Assembly: GCA_022539475.1 (NCBI GenBank)
Contig: VCMS01000293.1
Span: 1-21,244 of the forward strand
Reading direction: 5' to 3'
Length of the DNA stretch: 21,244 nt
Origin: Gracilaria domingensis
Lineage: Eukaryota; Rhodophyta; Florideophyceae; Gracilariales; Gracilariaceae
In this document: one piece after another, positions 11,391 through 19,800 of the stretch
Layout of the letters: the number at the start of each line of letters is the position of its first letter
How positions within the stretch are numbered: position 1 is the first letter of the stretch
Translations under genes and position numbers: made by a program
Notes under the pieces: model-generated
What the model was told of the DNA's origin: nothing
The model's input: the letters and a program-made list of their open reading frames with translations, nothing else
Databases searched by the model: none

Positions 11391-12002
11391 TCATGATTCA
11401 CTCGAATCATAACTGTTACGTTCTGTTCCGGCAGCGCTTCTGGGTATCTCCCTATCCCCAGGTTCGGCTCTAGGTTCGGCTCTCACGATGGCGCAATCCA
11501 CGGTTTCCATCTCCGCATTGTCATCCGCAGTTCTCACCTTGTCGAAACAATCATCGATACGAGGACCTTCTGTTCCTCCACTGCCTCTTGTCCTCCTTAC
11601 ATTCTGACGTACAGCCGTTCTTCTCTTATTTCCTTTCATCGCTTTGATATCTACATTTCCATCATCACTGACCCTTGGCTCTTCCATTGCAGCCATGTAG
11701 CGTGTAACAGGCCCACGCATTGCACTATCCTTGGCTTGAACGGTTTCACTTACTGTGCGTTCCGTAGTGCATGTGGAAGCTCCTGACCTCCTTCTCGGTT
11801 TTACTTCCGATACTGTAGATGAAGATTTTGGTTTGCGAAGTCCAGCACGAGGTGCTCGGCCTCGGCTACCTCTCCCATTAGTAGCACTACTTCGTGAGAC
11901 GACCGCGCTCCTACGTTTGGCCACCCCAGTATCCCAGCGCTCCGGCGGTACCGATGCCTTTCGCGGTTTACCACCTGCATGCTCCGCACGTTGAGGGGCC
12001 AT
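11391..12002 (-). CDS. Small very basic, disordered protein
   Basis: 203 residues from the ATG at 12002. The frame stays open further upstream to about 12296, but that part reads like non-coding DNA. The MAPQ start resembles the MAPQLRSGTK start of the divergent gene at 16864. The sequence is low-complexity and rich in Arg, Lys and Ser (KPRRRSG, KGNKRRTAVRQNVRRTRG), with an acidic C-terminal stretch and a RAEPRAEPGD repeat. No fold or catalytic motif is recognisable. Such composition suits a nucleic-acid- or chromatin-binding tail protein, but that is inference. The stop lies only 27 bp before the ATG of the coiled-coil gene, with no room for a separate promoter. Either the two share a transcript in some way, or a further sequence error separates two parts of one long protein. 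Confidence 0.5.
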   Translation of the reverse strand: MAPQRAEHAGGKPRKASVPPERWDTGVAKRRSAVVSRSSATNGRGSRGRAPRAGLRKPKSSSTVSEVKPRRRSGASTCTTERTVSETVQAKDSAMRGPVTRYMAAMEEPRVSDDGNVDIKAMKGNKRRTAVRQNVRRTRGSGGTEGPRIDDCFDKVRTADDNAEMETVDCAIVRAEPRAEPGDREIPRSAAGTERNSYDSSES

Positions 12003-12466
12003 CCGAGATCCTTCGGCCTTCGTGCGCGGTAGTATTACGGAACAGATGTAGAAACGTGAACGATACTGAAGGTATATGATTGAGAGTGATATGTGAGGGT
12101 CACGTACTCGGTGTGCAGGACTGATATGTGAAGGGGAGGGGAATTTAACCTCGTACTGCATATATCGAGAAAAGCATTCTGCAGCATTTGTGGCGGATCG
12201 GCATTCAATTTTTGGACCTTTCCCGGGTCCATATTCCGGACTTGGTCCGATTTTCCCGGATGTTGCGCCTTGCATATACAAGTACGGCACTTTCAACCAT
12301 CTTTCATACCACTATATGCATCAATATGTTACATAGTACAGCTTGAGTGTACATATGAGTAGTATTTCTGCAATCATAGCAGAAGTGTTCAATACAATTT
12401 ACTTCAACAAAAAGCTTTTCTCACTACATTAAGCCCATACGAAGTTCAAGGACATTGTCTGAGAAC
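12003..12466. promoter_or_regulatory. Intergenic 464 bp: 3' end of MTase-SET gene, promoter of basic gene
   Basis: No gene is supported here. Read on the minus strand it must hold the end of the MTase-SET transcript and the promoter of the small basic gene. Visible items are a short hairpin TTCTGC...GCAGAA (about 12366-12386), two copies of TGATATGTGA (about 12087 and 12121), and AT-rich sequence at 12297-12420 with no coding character. None of these is diagnostic. Confidence 0.3.
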
Positions 12467-15400
12467 CTAGGTTAACCTTTCCAATGGATATGTGGGTCCA
12501 TAGTCAACGTAAATTTCGTCGTGCTCCTTAATGTCCCTTGAGGCCGTGACTACGAGGAGTCTGTAGTTCTCCAAAAGCCCCAAAGTTGTAGCCTGATACT
12601 CTGTGGGCTGGCGAATGAATACATTTGGTTTGCGTGCCATGTTAGAATCCATTTCTTCCAATTCCTTGTCCTCATCACCTTCACGATATGACGCGTCATT
12701 GATATAGCCCGCTACACAGAAAGGAGCAGGAACTATCCAGTCATGACCAGCGTTGACTTCAGTATCATAATGCGGGAGAGTGTTGTACATTTGCCCCTTC
12801 ACCCTCACTTGCATGCAATACTTCCTGAACCGAGATGCAGTGGCCCCCAGCATTCCGTCTCCATACGTCAAATGTGTGGTATTGCGTCGGCTTAGATCAT
12901 GATACACCAAGGTCCCATAAAAGTATCCAATAACCTCCCCTTCGGAAAACGCCCTACTCGTAAATACTCCATTTCCACTTGCTGCATGTTTGATATTCGA
13001 CTTCTTCACATAGAGCCATAGCGATGTCGCCTCGACAGAGAGTAAAGTGTGACTGTCCAACGTAGTCATCTTCCCTTGTAAGGCAAGTGGCCACTCATGG
13101 AACGGTTTCTCTTTGTACGTAGTGATAAGACCAGGTTCATTCCAATAGGTGGATAGGTACGACATGATATGGAATGGGAAAGATTGGTACGATGGGAATC
13201 CCTTGGGTGCATTCCATATAGTCGAAGTCTTTCGTTTCCGTTCAGGAAATTTGGCATCCACCACATAAGACGCTTGAACTACCTCATTCGTAACCGGTTC
13301 TTTCATCTTCAATTCATTGCGCCACACCTTTCTTGCGTAGTGCACAATAGCATTGTGCTTGGCATGAGAGAAACACTGCTCATCTTGCTCACATCCAATG
13401 AAACGCCGAGGCCCCTCAATATCCATACATGCCAGCGCGCACGAGAACGTCCCGGAGTAGAGATCAACCACAACATCCCCGGGATTCGAGAACCTCGCTA
13501 TCAGCTCCATCAGTAGTTGCCTCGACTTTTTTCTGGACGAGCCTTCGCGGTTCGAATTCTTCTACCACTCTTCACTCTCCATCGGAGACTCTCCCCAGGC
13601 GTAAGATTTGGAACCTGGTCAATGATAGAATAGTGCCCAGAATAGCGAGCTGAAACGTAGTTGAAGTTCTGATAGTTCACCATTACCTTCTGTTCCGCGT
13701 ACGGGTTTCCATTCCTCACGCCATGCACGGCGTACTCCGTCGCCCCAAACAGGCGAGTAGTATTACGCGCAGGGTTCTTCAAGGGGTTCGAACGAGAACG
13801 AATGAAGTTCATGGGCGTCGAATCCACTAAGAATGATGCGGTTTTCTTTCCGCTTGCGTCCTCCGACTTGTGCTCTCGCAAAATCTCTTCCCAGTCTCCA
13901 AACTGGTCGATACTGCAGAACAAAACGAAATGTCCTCCTGGTCGAAGCATGGATGCCATGATGTCCGCAGTATTGTCCATATCATCGTCAGCCAATTCGT
14001 CGTACTCGCTGTCGCGGATGCCATATGGTGGGTCTGTGAGCACGAACTGAACGTTGCCTTCCAAAGATGTATCCGATGGGAAGATAGTACCATGGGCCTC
14101 CACCAGTTCGTCATATCCGACACAATGCATTGAGAATTGCTTCTCCATGCTTCCTCGCACCACATCTAGAGCATTTAACGTGCGCGTGTCATCAAAGTCA
14201 TGAGGGGGGAGAACCCCATCTGGAACGTTATCTTTCGCCCCAACAGAGGCACCAGGTGTATCACCTTCTTCATTGTCGCTATCGAGGATGACGATGACAT
14301 CGGAGTTAACTGAGCTTTTCCCTGCGGCGTTCCTCTTGGAGGAGCTCGGAATCTGTATCGAGTCCTCAACCTTAACCGTGACGGTATTACTTCCTCCATC
14401 CTGCCCTGAAGGAGCGGCCCTAGGGATAAGTCGAGATGGTTGGAGTTATGTACAGACATCGCTTGACGAATAGAAGACACGTACTCTTTGGAGAATACAT
14501 TGAAACGGGGTGGTACTCGTGCGGGGCGGCCAGGTCTGAAGCTTTCCAACAAATTCCATCTTGACGTTGGGGACATTTTGTATAGGAAGCCATTCAACAC
14601 AATCTTGCTGAAATCTGCCAAGAATTCCTTTGCCAACTCCCGTAAGTTGGCGTCGATAGTATCCGGAAGAGTATGAACCCAAGAAACGGTGTCGTTCACA
14701 TCCAACGTGGGTTTCAGTTCTTCCCCCAACGTATGAAAAGCTGACTCCGGACTGTACCCAACAGAGCGGGATTCAATGACATGGAACCCAAGCGACTTCT
14801 TTTCTACAAGCAGGTATGGCAGCAACATCTGCTCACCATCACCAAAGCCTAAGGTTGAGGCAAAGAAATCCCATCCCTTACAAATCGTTTGCACTGCATG
14901 TGCCATCCGTCTCCCGTGCGTCTCATTCGAAGCTATGTAGCCGTCGACGAACTGCACAGCTCTATGGGTTCCCTTCCCGGTCTTTCCTCTCTTCGCCGCT
15001 GGGAGATTTCTCTCCGAAGTTATATGCTTCACGAAAGAGAGATAGAGTAACTGCTGAAAACGAGTGGGAGGCCCAATCCTGAACGTAGTTCTCTTCGTCT
15101 GCTTACTGCCTGGACCATGTCGTTTGAAAAGGTCATTCCAGAAAGCCCGTTCTATGAACGAGTTACCGTTGTCGACATCCTTTTCAAGACTCCAGGTAAA
15201 CAAATCTCTCACGCGCCGATCAGAATTCTCGTCGTCTAGATCAGTGATACGCGTATATTTGTAGACCCTGCTCAGAAAACGCACGTCCAGACAGATCTTC
15301 GTGACTTCTTTTGCGGAGTAGTTTTGGAAAGGACCCTTGACCGCAGTGGTGATGAACTCTCGTGCACATGCCAGGTGTTCACGGTTTGATACAGCGTATT

Positions 15401-15632
15401 CCACAACTTCCGTGTACCCAACTTCACGCGGATTACCAGTACCACTTCTTGAAGCGGCATACGCATCTCGCAACTCAATGAACAACCCCCAACATTTCAA
15501 GAAACGCGTTGCCATGCTGGCTGAATCGAACGACGCGCTAGAGGATGCGCTAGAGGATACCGTGCCGTGGTTCTCATCGGCCAGCACACTCTGCTTAACA
15601 GTCCGAGGAGCGTCATTTCCGGTGGACGCCAT
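12467..15632 (-). CDS. DNA amino-methyltransferase - SET domain fusion, two frame breaks
   Basis: About 1,055 residues in three successive frames: 15632-14175, 14445-13510 and 13543-12467. Residues 1-395 are mostly helical and match nothing I know. A disordered acidic linker follows, with VKVED (14362-14376, SUMO-acceptor type) and VIVILDSDNEEGD (14260-14298, SUMO-interaction type). Next comes a beta-class (IV before I) amino-methyltransferase: DPPYG at 14020-14034 (about residue 533), then SMLRPGGHFVLFC, then the SAM motif GDVVVDLYSGTFSC and RFIGCEQDE (about residues 715-745). DPPY suggests N6-adenine methylation; N4-cytosine is not excluded. The last 180 residues form a SET domain: GNGVFTSRAFSEGEVIGYFYG, GYINDASY with KPNV, and EIYVDYGPTY. 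The A6 run at 13527-13532 splits the methyltransferase; one extra A joins its halves exactly as in the family. The first break lies between 14445 and 14175. The gene is divergent from the ParB-dioxygenase gene. Confidence 0.8.
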
Positions 15633-15911
15633 GTAAGAACTGAGAATCGGAAAGGACGCGAAGTAAACGAGTATTGTGAACGGTAGAAGTTTCGGAGATG
15701 TTTAAATGGGTGGGAAGCGTCGGAAACGTCGGGAAGCGTCGGAAACAATGGTGGAGAGCGCGGTTGCGACGGATTACCGAGAACTGAGCGGGTAATGAAA
15801 TAGAGAGACGAGAGTGGGATCTAAACACATCAAACCGGTGGGGCACCTCAGTATGTGCAGTGCATTATATGTCTAGTATGTAAAACCAACGTAGAAAACA
15901 CTGGGTTCGTA
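15633..15911 (-). promoter_or_regulatory. Probable promoter of MTase-SET gene
   Basis: This 279-bp non-coding stretch lies between the ATG at 15632 and the foldback edge at 15912. It contains a perfect tandem 16-bp direct repeat, GGGAAGCGTCGGAAAC, at 15712-15727 and 15731-15746 (19-bp period), about 80-115 bp before the start codon. That spacing suits a protein-binding pair. I see no clear TATA box. Confidence 0.4.
15712..15746. repeat. Two tandem 16-bp repeats, candidate operator
   Basis: GGGAAGCGTCGGAAAC occurs twice without mismatch, 19 bp apart, in the presumed promoter of the leftward block. Two identical 16-mers this close are very unlikely by chance. It could be a binding site for a host factor or for one of the element's own proteins. 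Confidence 0.7.
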
Positions 15912-15941
15912 CATCTTTGAACATCGCCCGAGCGCCGTGTG

Positions 15942-16017
15942 GGAACCGCGGTTCGCCGAGTTCATAGCCGAGATCATAGCTATGATCTCGGCTATGAACT
16001 CGGCGAACCGCGGTTCC
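15942..16017. repeat. Perfect 76-bp palindrome, left arm
   Basis: Bases 15942-15979 are the exact reverse complement of 15980-16017, centred on CATAG/CTATG with no spacer. Imperfect symmetry extends to GCGCCGTG (15932-15939) and CACGGCGC (16020-16027). An identical copy is at 16439-16514. It could extrude a cruciform on its own. Confidence 0.95.
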
Positions 16018-16093
16018 GGCACGGCGCATCTGACGAAACGCCACGTGTATACCGCCGAAAGGACCCCCCCTGATGACCCCCCTGGAGGACCCC

Positions 16094-16260
16094 TTGCTGG
16101 CGTTTATGTGGGCAGTGACGTCGAATAAACGGGAGAGCGATGGAGACGCGGATGACACTTCGGACACATTGTGTAGCAAGCGTGGAAGACGGAGGGGAAG
16201 GGCTTGAGGAGGAGAGACGATGCGGTGGGAGCGGAGCAGCGCACGGAGGGCGGCGGCCAT
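16094..16260 (-). pseudogene. Captured 5' exon of an organelle-targeted protein (likely)
   Basis: On the minus strand an ATG at 16260 in strong context (GTCGATGGCC) opens about 55 codons that read like a transit peptide: MAAALRALLRSHRIVSPP, then Leu/Arg/Ser-rich sequence without acidic residues for about 35 positions. After DVTAHINAS the frame runs into the foldback arm and palindrome and becomes meaningless. The fragment is GC-rich with a coding look, and it lies inside the foldback spacer. It is therefore probably a piece of a host gene picked up by the element, as Pack-MULE-type elements do. The inner arm pair repeats the codons for VTAHINAS, so capture or duplication extended into the arm. 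The parent protein is not identifiable from so short a piece. Confidence 0.45.
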
Positions 16261-16438
16261 CGACGGGGCGTCACTTATTCACTGCCCACATAAACGCCAG
16301 CAACACCACCAGGTAGTGGTGGTGTGGGTGAGAACAGGTGCTTTGGTGCGCATTGTGTAGTAGAAGTGGTCTCCAGGGGGTCCTCAGGGGGGTCCTTTCG
16401 GCGGTATACACGTGGCGTTTCGTCAGATGCGCCGTGCC

Positions 16439-16514
16439 GGAACCGCGGTTCGCCGAGTTCATAGCCGAGATCATAGCTATGATCTCGGCTATGAACTCGG
16501 CGAACCGCGGTTCC
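16439..16514. repeat. Perfect 76-bp palindrome, right arm
   Basis: This is identical to 15942-16017, so four copies of the same 38-bp unit occur within 573 bp. The flanks are mirror images of those of the left copy: GTGCCGG precedes it and CCCACACGG follows it, the reverse complement of the left arrangement. Confidence 0.95.
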
Positions 16515-16544
16515 CACACGGCGCTCGGGCGATGTTCAAAGATG

Positions 16545-16863
16545 ATGAAAGGCGGGGACAGTGGTCAACCAGGACGGAATCAGACATTGATCCAACCATT
16601 TATAACCATCAGGAACTGTACCCACACTGCTCACGTGGGCATTGCAGCCGTTTTGAACGTGAGTGGTTGCGTCCATTGTGCTCACGCGAGAAAGGGCGGA
16701 GATTCGAACACGAGCGGTTGCAACTTCACGGGAGCAAACGTACGATTTGAAGAACACCAGGACTCGTGTATATCACACACACTGGCACCATATAATGGAT
16801 ATGAGGGGACTGGGAAAGGGTCAAATGAGACGCTCTCGAAAGGTGAGAAAGCCTCGACGAACC
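16545..16863 (+). promoter_or_regulatory. Probable promoter of ParB-dioxygenase gene
   Basis: This non-coding stretch lies between the foldback edge and the ATG at 16864. It contains two imperfect tandem copies of a 51-bp unit (16628-16729), a CACGTG word at about 16632, and a TATAATGG word at about 16790, roughly 70 bp before the chosen start. The frame is open through part of this stretch, with an alternative ATG at 16798. Confidence 0.4.
16628..16729. repeat. Two imperfect tandem 51-bp repeats
   Basis: TGCTCACG recurs at 16628 and 16679. GAACGTGAGTGGTTGC at 16655 is matched by GAACACGAGCGGTTGC at 16706, again 51 bp apart. The repeat is about 65-75% identical by eye. It sits 130-240 bp before the rightward start codon, so it may be a duplicated regulatory module. 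Confidence 0.5.
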
Positions 16864-19800
16864 ATGGCACCACAACTTCGGAGCGGGACCAAAACTGCTG
16901 AACCGAACGCAGCGACGGGGAACGCATCCACAGCTATGAAGTCGAAGCCCGCACCAGGCGAAGAAGTGACCTTGTTGTTGGGAGGGGCAGGAGGGAACAA
17001 AGCAGCGATTGGGAAAGCTGTTCTCGTTGAAGTGGACGCTGGTGGAGGGAAGACAACGTTCAGAAGGGAAATGCATGGACATGCTCTGCAGGGAAAACCA
17101 GGGGAAGATGTAGTTGGTATATGGCGAGCGAAGATATCTCATGAGCTTGACACTCCCTATCCCTATCCCTTTAAGTGTACCGATGAAGATTCTGTTCCGA
17201 AGACATTGAAGGACATGAACAGGCCCGGTTTCTACGCCTGGGACCTGAACTTAATGTCTAAGGTGGGTGACGTCGTAAGCGCTGATGAAGGGACAAGGGT
17301 GCTCCGAGTTCCAAATTCGTCGCCCCTGAGAAGCCATCGAATACTGCTGGGAAACGGGTGCGAGTGGTAGAACCTAAAACTCCATCCAGTGCCCGAAAGC
17401 GAATGCAGATGAAAGTGGCTCATGTGAAAACCCCGTCGAATGCTAAAAAACCCCAAGGCGGGAAACAAGCGCCAGTACCAAAGCTGAAAACACCATCGAA
17501 CGTTCACGGTGGTGGAAAGCAGATGCAAGAATTCAAGATGACCACGACCCCAGAGAGTGCTGTATCGGCATTTCGTAAACAAACTGCTACGATTGTGCAG
17601 TCTGGAGCATCGAGGAACAGCACTGCGGAAGCTATTACTCAGGCTGGAAATCGCAGTGGAGTGACAATGGAAGTGATTGACGTGGATGAAGACGAAGACG
17701 AAGACGTGGTTCTAGTGAAGGAAAGCCTTGGAAGCAACGTCAATGAACTCTTTGATGAAGGTGATGTGATACCTCCTGATGATGTCGATACGAGTTTAGC
17801 GAGTTTGGTATTTGACTTAGATCATTACGAGTATGTGTCTGTTCAAGTCGATATTGAGCTCATTCAAGTTCCGGAAATGACTGTGAGAGGGTTGTTCCGG
17901 AATCATGTCGAGGCTCTGAAAGAAGAGATTGGACGAAAAAGCTTCTTACAGGCACTTGGGACCATGAGCGTTGCTGTTCTGTCTCAGGATGTGTCCGAGA
18001 AGGACATAGTGCAGAACAATCGCTTGAAAGTGAATTGTGTGCTGATTGATGGAGCTCATCGTTATGTAGCACTCAAAGAGCTCTGTGAATCTATGCCCAA
18101 CATTAGGAATCTATGTGGAGGTCTTTCTGTTTCGCTGTGGAAGAGAAAAGATGGACAGAAGATGACCACGAGGGAAATCTTGAGCCTTGGCAATGTGCTA
18201 AACGATGGATTGAAGCAAGCTCGTCTTATGGGTTTTGCTGACAAGGTGCATTCTATTGTGTCATTTATAAGGGTCCTGGTTGAGGAAGAGAAGAAGGACT
18301 TGAGCAAGATGACGAGGACCTCTGTCGCAGGTGCACTAAGTGTTTGCGGTATCATTGGCCAGTACAATATCAAGCATTTGGCAAGATTTGCAGAGATGGG
18401 GTTGAAGGTGGCGAAAAGTCCTGGATTGCTGGAACATTTGGAGCGGATTTGTGGGGACTACCATGAGATTGGAATTTCTTGTATATCAAGTGATGAATTC
18501 TTTACCATGGATGAGCATACAACCCACTTCACGCTCGACGCTCTGGTTGCATACTTTTCCAGGAGGCGAGTGTCGAAACTGACGGGTCGTTTTGAAGACG
18601 TACGCAAATACTTCTTTATCTGCTGCAGGAGGCTTCAATCTTTGGCAGAGAAGCTTTCGAAGAAGAAGAAAGTTACATTGGAAGAAGCGTATGCCATGAA
18701 GGTGGAAGTGACAAAGTTTGAAATGCGCACCGTTCGTGAGTACCTTGCAACACAGGCAGCACGAATTGAAGTACCTTCGAATAAGAAGCTCTGGGAAGGA
18801 AGGATTTCGAGAAGAGTCTGGATTGCTCGTGATAAGCTGGCAAAGAGTTTAGGGGTGGATATGTTGAAACCTGCCACTGGTACTACGCCGACTGAAACAC
18901 AGTCTGAGACCAAAGCGGTAGACGAGTCTACAACGCAGAGAATGGCCACACGTTCGGCAAGTAGGAAGGCCAAAGCGCCAGTGCGCAAGGGCTCTAAGGA
19001 CTCTGATGTAGAAAGTGAAGAGAATATGCCATCGAAGACAAGAAGCATGAGGAGTTCAAGACGAAGCCGTCGACGAAGGAATGCAATGAGAGACGTGAAC
19101 CCTAATCAACGGAAGAAGTCAAGGACGGAGGGTATTCAATCTGTTCAGGATGAAGCTATCAGTCATCTGCGAAGTCTTGGTGCGAAGGGGGTGAGAACGT
19201 ATTGAAAAGTCATCAGATATCCATTGGCAGCTACACACACTCAGATGGAGTACCAATTGCGGTCTCACAGGCAGAGGACACTGACCCGTTCGATGACACA
19301 GTACCGCAGGTGTTGGCGCCAGGTCTGAAGAAGGCTGAAGAAGTAGCATATGAAGGTGACGATTCGTGGCTAAAGTTGGTGAAGACCTTACCAAGCAAGT
19401 GGCCGACTGGAGTGGAGAATGTCATTAAATCTGTGTACCCGTGGATGGATGCGATACATCTCCAGAAGCAACACCGAGGCCACTTGTTGAGCCCAAGGAC
19501 TTTGAAAGTGTGCACCATGCAGTCTTTTGGCATGCAGCGTATCATGGCCATAAACTCCTGAACGCGGCAATGGGAGGCATGGAGGTCGACGAGAAGACGT
19601 TATGGGGGGATGCACTGAAGAACGACTCTCTTGCGTATGTCTATTTTGTGAAGAAGAACGTCGAGCTTCGAGAGAGAGGTTTCTGTATTCTGGACGGCTT
19701 TGCATCGGATGGAGAGTTGGTGAAGCTGACAGAAAGTTTGAGAAGCTCATTGACGGGGATGTTAGTGTGGAATTACTGGACTTCTTCCGAAGGACTTCGA

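Larger units (their letters stand above)
15912..16544. mobile_element. Foldback element with nested palindromes
   Basis: A large inverted repeat of 633 bp. The outer edge CATCTTTGAACATCGCCCGA at 15912 is mirrored at 16544, and identity is continuous inward through the palindrome and past GGCGGTATACACGTGGCG until a C-run (7 C in one arm, 6 in the other), about 155 bp per arm. Further in the arms differ: the right arm has about 60 extra bp. They match again over GCTGGCGTTTATGTGGGCAGTGA (about 16096-16118 against 16279-16301). Each arm includes a 76-bp perfect palindrome. The spacer is about 160 bp. It lies between the two divergent gene blocks and encodes no transposase, so it is either a non-autonomous foldback/MULE-like insertion or a structural centre of the whole cassette. 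I found no target-site duplication. Confidence 0.75.

Noticed and set aside
12003..12296. Extending the small basic protein upstream to about 12296
   Set aside because: The added part lacks the Arg/Ser-rich bias, starts without ATG, and the ATG at 12002 gives the MAPQ start.
13527..13533. Canonical -1 slippery heptamer at the A6 run
   Set aside because: In the zero frame the site reads GAA AAA AGT, so the A-site tRNA could not re-pair well; it is not a standard X XXY YYZ site.
13169..14133. Plus-strand open frames opposite the methyltransferase
   Set aside because: They are shadows of a well-supported minus-strand gene and carry no motifs.
15900..16560. Target-site duplication around the foldback
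   Set aside because: Bases just outside 15912 and 16544 (GTTCGTA and ATGAAAG) do not match at any useful length.
15865..16901. Long open frames over the foldback encoding the peptide EPRFAEFIAEIIAMISAMNSA and its mirror
   Set aside because: They are translations of the palindrome itself and appear on both strands and in both arms; no independent coding sign.
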